The notes: a model not told the origin generated them from the letters alone. Positions 10,275 to 20,453 are shown, numbered from the stretch's first letter. The stretch is 64,000 nt of DNA from Ferruginibacter sp. (GCA_028288705.1 JAQBNH010000007.1:620001-684000); one strand, 5' to 3'. Numbers and translations: made by a program.

Positions 10275-10616
10275 ATGATAAAGTCAGAAAATGAAATGAC
10301 AACGCTCAGCGTGATTTTGGAAAAGTTGCGCATGAGAAAATGGGACAATGAATTCCGTATGACTGCCAAGGGCTTTGGCTCCGGGAATGGTAAGTGTTAT
10401 GAGCCGGGCGAGTTAAAGATTATTCGTACCTATCGTTTCGAAGGCGATTCTGATCCTGCAGATTCTTCTATCCTATATATCATCGAAGCGAATGATGGTC
10501 GCATCGGTTACAGCCTCGACGCCTACGGTGTATACAGTGAGCATGACAATACGTATGATGAATTTATCCGTAAAGTGCCCATGGAAGAACGCGACGAACA
10601 AAAAATATTTGAATAA
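10275..10616 (+). CDS. Hypothetical protein (~113 aa)
   Basis: ATG at 10275 (MIKSENEMTTLSVILEKLRMRKWDNEFRM...); followed by a strong terminator. Confidence 0.7.
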   Translation: MIKSENEMTTLSVILEKLRMRKWDNEFRMTAKGFGSGNGKCYEPGELKIIRTYRFEGDSDPADSSILYIIEANDGRIGYSLDAYGVYSEHDNTYDEFIRKVPMEERDEQKIFE

Positions 10617-10635
10617 ACTCACGTTACGCATTATT

Positions 10636-10668
10636 AAAAAAGCCTGTAGATGTTACAGGCTTTTTTTT
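10636..10668 (+). terminator. Rho-independent terminator (near-bidirectional)
   Basis: AAAAAAGCCTGTAgatgtTACAGGCTTTTTTTT. Confidence 0.9.
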
Positions 10669-10686
10669 ATGGGAGTTATTGAATAA

Positions 10687-11175
10687 TCAGGTGATGGAAT
10701 ACAATGGTAAAATCTGGATGATGTGTTGAACAAATAACGGATCAATTTTGCTGATGGATAAATTACTGTTACCCATGATCTGCCATTCTTCATTGCCCAT
10801 ATCAGCCAATGTATACATATATTTCTTGCTGCTGGAATAGATCTCGTACATTTTATGATTGCCTTTCAGATAATTAAAGAAACCGAAAGAGACGAGCCTG
10901 CCATCTGTAAATTGCTTATGCCATGTAAGAATTTTGGGTACATGAAACGGGTTGGTCATCGTTTTTTTAATTTCTACCCCTACTTGTTTGGCCAGCAGCG
11001 TAAAGCCCAGGTCTTCTTCGAGCCACATGCCTGTTTCAACATCGGTATAGAAAATATTTTCGTATCCGCTTTCAAATTCCACTTTATACATCGCGTGATG
11101 CCTGTGCGTTACTTCTGTGATCCATGCGATAGCTTCTTTGCCGTCTGCCTGGATGTATATGATATTATTTTGCAT
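10687..11175 (-). CDS. Hypothetical protein
   Basis: 162-aa ORF MQNNIIYIQADGKEAIAWITEVTHRHHAMYKVEFESGYENIFYTDVETGMW...; coding-like, bounded by terminator. Confidence 0.65.
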   Translation of the reverse strand: MQNNIIYIQADGKEAIAWITEVTHRHHAMYKVEFESGYENIFYTDVETGMWLEEDLGFTLLAKQVGVEIKKTMTNPFHVPKILTWHKQFTDGRLVSFGFFNYLKGNHKMYEIYSSSKKYMYTLADMGNEEWQIMGNSNLSISKIDPLFVQHIIQILPLYSIT

Positions 11176-11431
11176 AACGTTCTTTGTTATGAAGAAAATA
11201 TTACATAAAACCTGCCAATAAAATCAATAGCAATCACGAAAATTTAATACAGGAATATGGTAGCGAAAGGCCTGTTTATCGCTGTTTTCCCCGCTTTTAG
11301 TAGAAAATATTTCTTTTGTTTCCTGCAGTGTAGAATATTATGCTCATAGCACTTTATTCTTCCGCTTGGATTGCTTGGCATGATAAATGAAATAACGCTA
11401 ACGGTTTTTCATAGGATATTGGATTTAAAAC

Positions 11432-11469
11432 GGGACCTTATTTTTATTCGGTCCCCATTTTTTTTCACC
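11432..11469 (+). terminator. Candidate orphan intrinsic terminator
   Basis: GGGACCttatttttattcGGTCCCcattttttttt; no annotated plus-strand gene immediately upstream. Confidence 0.6.
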
Positions 11470-11585
11470 TAACCTTAACCGTAAGTAAATTTCTTATTTT
11501 AGATTTCCCAAATGCTTTTTCTCAAGGCTATCTCAAGTATCCCGAGGGCTCCGCAAACAAATTATATTAGCAGTTGTTGATGGCG

Positions 11586-11593
11586 TAAATTTG
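11586..11593 (+). promoter_or_regulatory. Bacteroidota -7-type element (TAAATTTG) adjacent to the M16 peptidase start
   Basis: Matches TAnnTTTG 4 nt before ATG 11598; no good -33 seen. Confidence 0.4.
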
Positions 11594-11597
11594 CGTC

Positions 11598-12836
11598 ATG
11601 ATCAAATTCGAAAAATTTACCCTGGATAATGGATTGAGGGTATTGATCCACGAAGACAAGAGCACACCAATGGCGGTGGTGAATGTGTTGTATGATGTTG
11701 GTGCAAAAGACGAACATCCCGCAAAAACCGGTTTTGCACATCTTTTCGAGCACCTGATGTTTGGCGGAAGCATCAACATTCCCGTTTATGACGAACCCCT
11801 GCAGGTTGCGGGCGGGGAAAACAACGCCTATACCACAAACGATCTTACGAATTATTATTGCCAGCTTCCTGCCGAAAACCTGGAGACAGCCTTTTGGTTA
11901 GAAAGCGATCGTATGCTCAGTCTGGCTTTCAGCAAAAAAAGCCTGGAAGTGCAGCGCAAAGTGGTGAGTGAAGAATTTAAGGAACATTATATCAACAAAC
12001 CCTATGGGGATGTGTGGCATAAGTTGCGTGAACTCGTTTATACAACGCATCCTTATCGCTGGATGACGATCGGCGCTTCCTTACAGCATGTTGAAGATGC
12101 AACTCTCGAAGATGTGCGCAGTTTTTTTGAGAAGCATTACACGCCATCAAATGCGATCCTGGTGGTTGCCGGCAATGTGGAACTGGAAAAAGTAAAAGCA
12201 CTCTGTGAAAAATGGTTTGCTCCTATTCCTGCAGGTGAGAAGTATGACCGGAATTTACCGGTGGAGCCTCCGCAAACAGCTCCAAGATTTTTAGAAGTAA
12301 AGGCCGACGTCCCGTTAGATGCCTTATACAAATGCTGGCATATTTATCCGAGAACCGATCCGCGATATTATACTGCCGACCTGATCTCCGATATCCTGAG
12401 CGGTGGTGGTTCTTCCAGGCTATACCAAACACTGGTGAAAGAAAAGCAATTGTTCAGCAATATCGAATGCTACCACATGGGAAGCACGGATGCCGGCATA
12501 ATCGTGATCGAAGGCAAGCTGGTAAAAGGCGTTGACATTCACCTGGCAGAAGCTGCGGTGAACGAAGAACTGGAGAAATTGAAATCAACAGGCATCACGG
12601 CCACCGAATTGGAAAAGGTGAAGAATAAAACGGAAAGCGCGATGGCGTTTGAAGACATGACGATCATGAACCGCGCCGCCAGTATTGCGATGTATGAATT
12701 GCTGGGCGATGCCGACCTTATCAACAAAGAATTGGAAAGCTACCAGGCTGTTACGCTGGAGCAGATCCTGGAACAAAGCCGGATTATTTTCGATCCCAAT
12801 AATTGCAGCACAATGCACTACCTGTCAAAGAACTAA
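11598..12836 (+). CDS. M16 family zinc metallopeptidase, catalytic-type subunit
   Basis: HXXEH motif in GFAHLFEHLMFGGS, downstream ENNAYTTND. Confidence 0.95.
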   Translation: MIKFEKFTLDNGLRVLIHEDKSTPMAVVNVLYDVGAKDEHPAKTGFAHLFEHLMFGGSINIPVYDEPLQVAGGENNAYTTNDLTNYYCQLPAENLETAFWLESDRMLSLAFSKKSLEVQRKVVSEEFKEHYINKPYGDVWHKLRELVYTTHPYRWMTIGASLQHVEDATLEDVRSFFEKHYTPSNAILVVAGNVELEKVKALCEKWFAPIPAGEKYDRNLPVEPPQTAPRFLEVKADVPLDALYKCWHIYPRTDPRYYTADLISDILSGGGSSRLYQTLVKEKQLFSNIECYHMGSTDAGIIVIEGKLVKGVDIHLAEAAVNEELEKLKSTGITATELEKVKNKTESAMAFEDMTIMNRAASIAMYELLGDADLINKELESYQAVTLEQILEQSRIIFDPNNCSTMHYLSKN

Positions 12837-12864
12837 TAGTACCAGCAGCAGATAATATTTTAAG

Positions 12865-14142
12865 ATGAACAGAAAAATAGCGCCGTCCATTGTAGACGCC
12901 ATCGATTTTAAATTGAATTTAAAGCCTTATGATTTTTTCAGGCTGGATAATGGCATTCCTGTATATACCGTGAATGCAGGTGCACTGGAAGTATTGCAGA
13001 TTGAAATTGTTTTATATGCCGGCAACTGGAATGAACCTGCGCAGGGTGTAGCAGCGGCAACAAATTATTTATTGAAGAACGGAACTAAGACACGTTCGGC
13101 ATTACAGCTAAATGAAGATTTTGAATATTACGGCGCTTATTGCAACCGCAGTTGTTATAATGAAACGGCAGTGATTAGTCTGCACACGCTCACAAGGCAT
13201 CTCGATAAATTATTGCCTGTTCTTAATGACATGCTCATTTCCGCCACTTTCCCTGAAGAAGAACTGGCGATTTACAAACAAAACAGCAAACAGCGCCTGG
13301 AAGTAAACGAACAGAAATGTGAGTTCATCGCGGGTCGCCTGATCGATACATATTTGTTTGGCGAAACACATCCCTACGGAAAATTTACCCGCAAAGAAGA
13401 TATTGATGCGTTGTCTGTTGAGCAACTTCGCGCCTTTTACCAATCGCATTATCTCCAGGGAAAAGCGGCCATCTTTGTGGCCGGGAATATTCCTGCAAAC
13501 CTGCAACAAAACCTCAATGAATATTTTGGAAAACTGGGATTGCAGCAACCAGACTTCATTGTGAATCATATTCCGTCGCTTCCGGCAACAGAAAAAAAAT
13601 ACAGGATTCAAAATGATCCAAATGCGGTGCAGGGCGCCATTCGTCTCGGCGCCACTTTTCCAAACCGCCATCATCCTGATTTCAAAAAAGTAGTCGTACT
13701 GAATAACCTTTTCGGCGGTTTTTTTGGATCCAGGCTCATGAGCAATATTCGCGAAGAAAAGGGTTACACCTATGGGATTTACAGTTACCTGCAGAATCAT
13801 CTGCAGGAATCAGCCTGGATCGTCAGCACCGAAGCGGGCAAAGATGTTTGCGATGCAACGATCGCAGAAGTATATAAAGAGATGAAGGAGCTTCGTGAAA
13901 CACCCATCGATGCCGAGGAGTTGCTGCTCGTGCGCAATTACATGATGGGTGGGATCCTGGGAGACCTTGATGGGCCTTTCCAGATCATGGCAAAATGGAA
14001 AAATATTATTTTGAATGGCCTGGACGAATCTTATTTCTACGACTCAGTGACTGCCATCCGCGAAACATCTGCAGAAGAATTACAGGAGCTGGCAAAAAAA
14101 TATTTACAGGAAGATAAGTTTTATGAACTCGTGGTGTATTAG
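12865..14142 (+). CDS. M16 family peptidase paralogue, probably non-catalytic subunit
   Basis: M16 fold sequence (SRLMSNIREEKGYTYGIYSYLQN) but no HXXEH at the expected N-terminal position (AATNYLLKNGTK). Confidence 0.9.
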   Translation: MNRKIAPSIVDAIDFKLNLKPYDFFRLDNGIPVYTVNAGALEVLQIEIVLYAGNWNEPAQGVAAATNYLLKNGTKTRSALQLNEDFEYYGAYCNRSCYNETAVISLHTLTRHLDKLLPVLNDMLISATFPEEELAIYKQNSKQRLEVNEQKCEFIAGRLIDTYLFGETHPYGKFTRKEDIDALSVEQLRAFYQSHYLQGKAAIFVAGNIPANLQQNLNEYFGKLGLQQPDFIVNHIPSLPATEKKYRIQNDPNAVQGAIRLGATFPNRHHPDFKKVVVLNNLFGGFFGSRLMSNIREEKGYTYGIYSYLQNHLQESAWIVSTEAGKDVCDATIAEVYKEMKELRETPIDAEELLLVRNYMMGGILGDLDGPFQIMAKWKNIILNGLDESYFYDSVTAIRETSAEELQELAKKYLQEDKFYELVVY

Positions 14143-14178
14143 CATGTTTCTAATTAAGTAATCAATTAAATCTGCCGA

Positions 14179-14520
14179 ATGAATTTTCTCCTTCGCCTGC
14201 TTATTACAGCTGCCGTTGCTTTTGGTTTATCCAGGGTATTATCGGGCGTTCATATCCCCGATTTCAAAGATGCTTTTATCCTGGCCCTGGTGCTCGCTTT
14301 GCTGAATACCTTTATCAGGCCGTTGCTGGTATTGTTTACATTGCCGATTACCATTTTCACGCTGGGCATCTTCCTGTTCGTCATCAATGCGCTGATCATC
14401 CTCCTGGCTGATAAGTTTATCGGCGGGATCCGCATCGATGGGTTTTTCTGGGCACTGATCTTCAGTCTTATTTTATCCTTCGCCTCCTCTATTCTGCAAA
14501 AGTTACTCGAGAAAAAATAA
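14179..14520 (+). CDS. Phage holin family-like small membrane protein (PF04020 type)
   Basis: FLLRLLITAAVAFGLSRVLSGVHIPDFKDAFILALVLALLNTFIRPLLVLFTLPITIFTLGIFLFVINALIILLADKFI. Confidence 0.9.
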   Translation: MNFLLRLLITAAVAFGLSRVLSGVHIPDFKDAFILALVLALLNTFIRPLLVLFTLPITIFTLGIFLFVINALIILLADKFIGGIRIDGFFWALIFSLILSFASSILQKLLEKK

Positions 14521-14563
14521 CAGCCTGTGTTGTTTTTTGCTTTATTAAATAGAAATTCGCAGC

Positions 14564-16612
14564 ATGCAATTTCTACAGAAAGATATTCCGCACCAAAAGC
14601 TCGTTGATTTATATAAAGCCTTGTTGCTGCCCCGCATGATCGAAGAAAAAATGCTGGTCTTATTGCGGCAGGGCAAAATTTCAAAATGGTTTAGCGGAAT
14701 CGGCCAGGAAGCTATTTCTGTAGGCGTAACGCAGGCGCTGGAAAAAGACGAATGGATCATGCCATTACACCGGAACCTTGGCGTGTTCACCGGCAGAAAT
14801 ATGCCTTTGTCTAAATTATTCATGCAATGGCAGGGCAACAAGGAAGGTTACAGTAAAGGACGCGAACGCAGTTTTCATTTCGGCAGCAAAGAACACCATA
14901 TCTGCGGAATGATCTCGCATCTCGGTCCGCAACTCGCCATTGCCGATGGTGTTGCGTTAGCTTATAAACTCCGGAAAGAATCAAAAGTATCTGTAGCGTT
15001 TTCCGGCGATGGCGGAACCAGCGAGGGCGATTTTCATGAAGCATTAAATACGGCCGCAGTATGGGATCTGCCTGTAATTTTTGTGATTGAAAATAACGGC
15101 TACGGATTAAGTACGCCGGTAAATGAACAATACCGTTGTAAAAGTTTGGTGGAAAAAGCTGCAGGCTACGGGATGGAAGGCGTGCAGATCGATGGCAATA
15201 ATATTCTGACTGTTTATGACACGATAAAAGGCGTACGGGATTATTGTATAAAAAACCAAAAGCCATACCTGGTAGAATGTATGACTTTTCGCATGCGCGG
15301 GCATGAAGAAGCCAGCGGTGTAAAATATGTGCCGAAGGAATTGTTTGAAACCTGGGAACAGAAAGATCCGATCAAAAATTATGAAACCTGGTTGCTGGAG
15401 GAAAAAATTCTGTCAGCGCAGGAGATCAGCAAGTACCGGGAAGAAACAAAAAGTTATATCGATGCCGAATTAAAGAAAGGATTTGATGCCGGCCTGATTG
15501 TTCCTGATACGAAAGAAGAATTCGCCGATGTGTATATGCCGAAACAACCTGCTTCGGTGGCGATTTTGGATAACAGCAGCCCCGAAATTAATTCCGGCGT
15601 ACAAAAGCAACAGGGCCGTTACCCCCAGCCGGAAGCAAAATCCGCATCAGCAGAGAAAAAATTTATCCAGGCCATTTCCGATGCACTGCGCCTTTCTATG
15701 CAACAACATCCTAACCTGGTTTTAATGGGCCAGGATATTGCAGAATACGGTGGTGCCTTTAAAGTAACGGAAGGATTTTTAGAGGAATTTGGAAAAGACC
15801 GGGTACGCAACACACCGCTCTGTGAAAGTGCGATTGTTGGAACAACGTTAGGGTTAAGTCTGGAAGGTTACAAAGCCATGATGGAAATGCAATTCGCTGA
15901 TTTTGTGACGGTCGGTTTTAACCAGATCATCAATAACCTGGCGAAGATCTACTACAGGTGGGGGCAAAATGCAGATGTTGTTATACGTATGCCAACCGGC
16001 GGTGGCGTAGGTGCAGGGCCATTTCACAGCCAGAGCAATGAAGCCTGGTTTGCGCATACCCCGGGATTAAAAGTGGTTTACCCATCTTCGCCGGAAGACG
16101 CGAAAGGGTTGCTGATTGCCGCAATCAATGATCCCAACCCGGTGTTGTTTTTTGAACACAAGGCTTTGTACAGAAGTGTAACAGGAGATGTGCGGGATGA
16201 TTATTACGAAATTGAAATTGGTAAGGCAAGGCATATCCGCAAAGGCGACGATATTTCCATTATCACTTACGGCGCGGGTGTTCACTGGGCCATCGACTAT
16301 GCGGAAAAACATAAGGACATTTCGCTCGATATCCTGGACCTCCGCAGTTTATTGCCCCTGGATTATGACGCCATTCGTGCAGCGGTTGGCCGCACGGGAA
16401 AGCTGATCATTTTGCATGAAGACAATTTAACCGGCGGCATCGGCGGAGAGATCGCAGCCTGGATCGCCGAGCATTGTTTTGATAAACTGGATGCGCCTGT
16501 AATGCGTTGTGCCAGCCTGGATACACCCATTCCTTTTAATATAGAACTGGAGAAAAATTTTATGGCTTATTCCCGGTTGGATGAAACGATTCAAAAGATG
16601 CTGAACTATTGA
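14564..16612 (+). CDS. Fused alpha/beta E1 component of a 2-oxoacid (branched-chain-type) dehydrogenase
   Basis: TPP-binding GDGGTSEGDFHEALNTAAVWDLPVIFVIENNGYG (alpha) followed by beta-type GQDIAEYGGAFKVTEG...; single ORF of 682 aa. Confidence 0.92.
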   Translation: MQFLQKDIPHQKLVDLYKALLLPRMIEEKMLVLLRQGKISKWFSGIGQEAISVGVTQALEKDEWIMPLHRNLGVFTGRNMPLSKLFMQWQGNKEGYSKGRERSFHFGSKEHHICGMISHLGPQLAIADGVALAYKLRKESKVSVAFSGDGGTSEGDFHEALNTAAVWDLPVIFVIENNGYGLSTPVNEQYRCKSLVEKAAGYGMEGVQIDGNNILTVYDTIKGVRDYCIKNQKPYLVECMTFRMRGHEEASGVKYVPKELFETWEQKDPIKNYETWLLEEKILSAQEISKYREETKSYIDAELKKGFDAGLIVPDTKEEFADVYMPKQPASVAILDNSSPEINSGVQKQQGRYPQPEAKSASAEKKFIQAISDALRLSMQQHPNLVLMGQDIAEYGGAFKVTEGFLEEFGKDRVRNTPLCESAIVGTTLGLSLEGYKAMMEMQFADFVTVGFNQIINNLAKIYYRWGQNADVVIRMPTGGGVGAGPFHSQSNEAWFAHTPGLKVVYPSSPEDAKGLLIAAINDPNPVLFFEHKALYRSVTGDVRDDYYEIEIGKARHIRKGDDISIITYGAGVHWAIDYAEKHKDISLDILDLRSLLPLDYDAIRAAVGRTGKLIILHEDNLTGGIGGEIAAWIAEHCFDKLDAPVMRCASLDTPIPFNIELEKNFMAYSRLDETIQKMLNY

Positions 16613-16634
16613 TAAGGAACGTTGGCATCATTAA

Positions 16635-18239
16635 ATGTTATTTATGATCCTCGATAATATCTTCCTCATTCTTACTTTACTTTTCGCGGTGTCAATGCTG
16701 GCCATGCTCAGTCAGAAATTGCGGATATCTTACCCGATATTCCTCGTGCTCGCGGGCCTGGTGATCGGTTTCATTCCCGGTATGCCGGCGGTTTCACTTA
16801 ATCCGGATATTGTCTTCCTCATTTTCCTGCCACCCTTATTGTACTCTGCCGCCTGGAATACTTCCTGGAAAGATTTCTGGCAAATGCGCCGGCCGATCAG
16901 CCTTTTATCAATTGGCCTGGTCATCTTTACTTCTACCGCTGTTGCATTTTTAGCACACGCGATGATCCCGGGCTTCTCGCTGGCGTTAGGTTTTTTATTG
17001 GGCGGGATTATCTCGCCGCCGGATGCAGTTGCGGCAACTTCGGTTTTGCAGGGATTAAAAGTCCCGAAAAGAGTGGTGACGATCCTCGAAGGCGAAAGCC
17101 TGATCAATGATGCCTCCTCACTGATCGTTTTTCGGTTCGCCCTCGCCGTTATGATGACGGGCCAGTTCTCTTTTGTAAATGCATCCACCCAATTTCTACT
17201 CGTCGCCGGACTTGGATTGCTGATTGGCCTCGCGATCGCGCATGTTGTTTACGCCGTTCATCGCTTTCTTCCAACAACGCCCAATATTGATACAGCGCTT
17301 ACGCTGATCTCGCCCTACCTGATGTACCTGGTGGCAGAACACTTCCATTATTCAGGTGTTATGGCTGTTGTGTCAGGCGGATTATTTCTGAGTTACCGGT
17401 CGCACGAAGTGTTCAATTACAGCACACGTATACAGGCCTATTCGGTTTGGGAAGTGCTCGTATTTTTATTGAATGGCCTGGTGTTTATTTTGATCGGCCT
17501 GCAACTGCCGCAGATCATTCATTCGCTTGGCGGATATTCTGTTGGCGATGCAATTTTGTTTGGCTTGATCATCAGTGTCACAACCGTTGTTATCCGCATT
17601 ATCTGGGTTTTCCCCGGCGCGTATATCCCGAGAATACTTTTCCCGTCTATTCGAAAGACAGAAAGGCGGCCGGGTTGGAAACCGGTGTTCCTGGTTGCCT
17701 GGAGCGGAATGCGGGGCGTGGTTTCACTGGCCTCCGCGTTAGCGGTTCCGCTCACGTTGACAAACGGGGAACTATTCCCGCAACGAAACCTGATTCTTTT
17801 CATCACTTTTATTGTTATCCTTTTTACGCTCGTTTTCCAGGGATTAAGCCTGCCCTGGCTGATCCGGAAACTCGATATTCAGGAACCGGACAATAACGAA
17901 GGGGAGCAATTGGTAGCGATCAAACTTCGTCTCGCCGAAGCCGCGTTAAAACATCTCGAAAGAAATTATGTGACGGAACTCGAAAGTATCCAGGCTTATG
18001 AAAGAATCAAAGACAGGTACAAGAGAATGGTTGATAATTCACATAAGAAATTGTTGCATGAGGATGGGGACCGCGTTGCAGAGGATTTTTTACCGCGCTA
18101 CAGGCAGATGTTGCTGGAGCTCGTGGAAGTACGCAGGAAAGTGTTGTACGGCCTGTATTGTGAAAAGATTTATTCTGATGAATTGATCCGTAACAAAGAG
18201 TGGGAACTTGATCTGGAAGAAGCGCGCCTGAATGAATAA
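16635..18239 (+). CDS. Na+/H+ antiporter (CPA1 family)
   Basis: GGIISPPDAVAATSVLQGLKVPKRVVTILEGESLINDASSLIVFRFA; WSGMRGVVSLASALAVP. Confidence 0.93.
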   Translation: MLFMILDNIFLILTLLFAVSMLAMLSQKLRISYPIFLVLAGLVIGFIPGMPAVSLNPDIVFLIFLPPLLYSAAWNTSWKDFWQMRRPISLLSIGLVIFTSTAVAFLAHAMIPGFSLALGFLLGGIISPPDAVAATSVLQGLKVPKRVVTILEGESLINDASSLIVFRFALAVMMTGQFSFVNASTQFLLVAGLGLLIGLAIAHVVYAVHRFLPTTPNIDTALTLISPYLMYLVAEHFHYSGVMAVVSGGLFLSYRSHEVFNYSTRIQAYSVWEVLVFLLNGLVFILIGLQLPQIIHSLGGYSVGDAILFGLIISVTTVVIRIIWVFPGAYIPRILFPSIRKTERRPGWKPVFLVAWSGMRGVVSLASALAVPLTLTNGELFPQRNLILFITFIVILFTLVFQGLSLPWLIRKLDIQEPDNNEGEQLVAIKLRLAEAALKHLERNYVTELESIQAYERIKDRYKRMVDNSHKKLLHEDGDRVAEDFLPRYRQMLLELVEVRRKVLYGLYCEKIYSDELIRNKEWELDLEEARLNE

Positions 18240-20444
18240 TTATTCTTCACCGGGATGGTAATTTTTTTCTGCGTGTTTCAGTACATCTTCTTTGTAAAAC
18301 AATACCTCTTTAAATTGTCCTTTACTGTACATCAACGCCTGGTCGCTGAAATGTTTAGAATCGGGATGCCCGCTTTCGCCGCCGGCAAGTAATGATTTTG
18401 CTTTAATTTTTTTCCCGAATTCCACCGCACAGATAAAACTGTTTCCATGAATACCGATGCGTTTGTGCGTATCCTTATAATAGCGGCTATTGTATCCCGG
18501 TAGCATGCCCCAGGTAGATGAAACAAAGGCCACCGGGTAGCTCGGCTGCGCATCGTCGTAAGAAGGCTCCGGAGAATTGCTAACACGTTGAAAACGGTTG
18601 ATCGATCCCCATGGAACCTGCCATGTGCCGTAATTTTTGCCGAGTTCGGTGATGACTTCTTTGAAGGGTTGCAACAATTGTTCACTAGTGGCAGTGCGTG
18701 CGAAGTAGGCTGTTTTTTCCACCTGGCCAGCATCGTCTTCTTCTGCATCCGATTTCATAATTGCCGGCAAAATTTTCTGCCCCCATTCAATAGCCAATGT
18801 TGTTTCGATAGAATTTGCTGCGCAGCGCAGGTTCCATTTTTTTAACAGCGCGATGGGTGCTTCCAAAAGCGTGTCGTGATTTTTTTCATACGCGCTCAGG
18901 AGAGCGGGAATCAACTGTTCAAATGCTGCGATGTAACTATCGTACCCTGCGGCAATGACTTTGTCGAGCGTATATTTTTTCTCTGCATCCAACACCCGCA
19001 CTGCATTAATGCCCCGAAAGTTTTCTGCATCCGGCGCCATGTAAGCGGGGTAATCTTTTTTGTTTGGACTGTATTTACCAGCAACCGTAAATGGGGTGGA
19101 ATTACAATTTTGCAACCAGCCATTTGGAGGGTTATACAGGTGAACTGTCTGTTCGACCGGGTGCAGGCCTTTCCATTCGGTGGCAGTGCTGGTTCCGTCT
19201 ACAGGTTTTGACCAATTGAATTTTTTATCACGAATGGGAATAAAATTTCCATGCCAGTAAGCGATATTCCCTTCGGCATCTGCGTACACCGTGTTATTGG
19301 ATGTATTGGCATTTAAAGCCATTACTTTTTTGTACGCTGCAAAACTATTTGCCTTCGTACGTTGCCAACTTTGTATCAAACTCGTGATAGAACGATTGTT
19401 GGCTTTTAATGAAAGCCATTGTCCATTGCGTTCTGCCATGACGGGTCCATGATGTGTAAAGAGTGCCGGTATTAAAATAGCGCCGTGATGTTGCCTTTTT
19501 TCTTCTGTACCACCCGAGACCTCATGATAGGAAATTGAAATTGTTTTTTTGATAACCGGGACCTGTCGATTGTTATACAGATAACTGTAGCCGGTAGGTG
19601 TTTTAGCAATCTTTTCTGCGTAAAGGTCTGCTATGTCTACTCCGCTAGAGGTATGCATCCAGCCGCAATGTTCATTAAATCCCTGGTAGATAAAAAACTG
19701 TCCCCATGTAACCGCCCCGTAAGCATTCAGCCCTTCTTCGCTTATCATATGCACTTCGGGCCTGAAGTAAAAACTTACATGCGGGTTGATGTATAAGATG
19801 GAATTGCCTGATGCGGTGATCTTTGGAGAAAAAGCAAATCCATTGGAGCCGGTTAGATTTTCTTCTGAATAATTTATGGCCGTGGGGGATGATTTGCTGC
19901 CGGTGTAAAAATCTTTCAATTCTGTTTCAGAAATGCCGGCTGTACTAATCGCGCCGATGCTGCCATCCGTCCAGAGCAACGGATACCAGGGTTGAAATTT
20001 GTTGAGTAAGGCCGGCTTTACTTCGGGATGTTTGTAAAGATAAAAGTTGATGCCATCTGCAAAAGCTACCAATAGCTTTTTTAACCATGGCGCTGCTTTC
20101 TGATAATCAGTAATGGCCGCATTGGAATCTATCATCAGCCTGATCATCAGATCAGCGTACAGAGCAGACTGACCTTTCACCTCGGCAGTTCTTCCCAACT
20201 TTTCTATGTAATTCATTTCTACGCGGGAAAAATCATCTTCACACTGAGCATACAATAAACCGAATACAGCATCGGCATCTGTATGTCCGTACACATGTGG
20301 AATACCCCAGTTATCGCGAATAATGGTTACGCGTTTTGCCTGCATCTCCCACCTCCCCAATTCCTGTGTGTTCGCCGGTTGTGCAATGCCGTTAACATTA
20401 ACCAGCGACAGGAAAATCATGAAAATGGCGATCGGTCGGCGCAT
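18240..20444 (-). CDS. Penicillin acylase / acyl-homoserine-lactone acylase family protein
   Basis: VTIIRDNWGIPHVYGHTDADAVFGLLYAQCEDDF; candidate autoprocessing site GSNGFAFSPKITASGNSILYINPH. Confidence 0.9.
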   Translation of the reverse strand: MRRPIAIFMIFLSLVNVNGIAQPANTQELGRWEMQAKRVTIIRDNWGIPHVYGHTDADAVFGLLYAQCEDDFSRVEMNYIEKLGRTAEVKGQSALYADLMIRLMIDSNAAITDYQKAAPWLKKLLVAFADGINFYLYKHPEVKPALLNKFQPWYPLLWTDGSIGAISTAGISETELKDFYTGSKSSPTAINYSEENLTGSNGFAFSPKITASGNSILYINPHVSFYFRPEVHMISEEGLNAYGAVTWGQFFIYQGFNEHCGWMHTSSGVDIADLYAEKIAKTPTGYSYLYNNRQVPVIKKTISISYHEVSGGTEEKRQHHGAILIPALFTHHGPVMAERNGQWLSLKANNRSITSLIQSWQRTKANSFAAYKKVMALNANTSNNTVYADAEGNIAYWHGNFIPIRDKKFNWSKPVDGTSTATEWKGLHPVEQTVHLYNPPNGWLQNCNSTPFTVAGKYSPNKKDYPAYMAPDAENFRGINAVRVLDAEKKYTLDKVIAAGYDSYIAAFEQLIPALLSAYEKNHDTLLEAPIALLKKWNLRCAANSIETTLAIEWGQKILPAIMKSDAEEDDAGQVEKTAYFARTATSEQLLQPFKEVITELGKNYGTWQVPWGSINRFQRVSNSPEPSYDDAQPSYPVAFVSSTWGMLPGYNSRYYKDTHKRIGIHGNSFICAVEFGKKIKAKSLLAGGESGHPDSKHFSDQALMYSKGQFKEVLFYKEDVLKHAEKNYHPGEE

Positions 20445-20453
20445 TATAATTTT

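Noticed and set aside
13210-13800. 196-aa minus-strand ORF opposite M16 peptidase
   Set aside because: Fully antisense to a conserved gene; no domain features.
14179-14520. Prophage remnant suggested by the phage holin family label
   Set aside because: PF04020-type proteins are common chromosomal membrane proteins; no other phage genes nearby.
17447-17896. 149-aa overlapping ORF inside the Na+/H+ antiporter
   Set aside because: Out-of-frame, unusual composition; the antiporter frame is clearly coding.
18332-18748. 138-aa ORF in an alternative frame of the penicillin acylase
   Set aside because: Same strand, overlapping frame; the acylase frame carries the family motifs.
18240-20444. Quorum-quenching island
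   Set aside because: Single penicillin-acylase family gene without quorum-sensing partners; substrate cannot be inferred.
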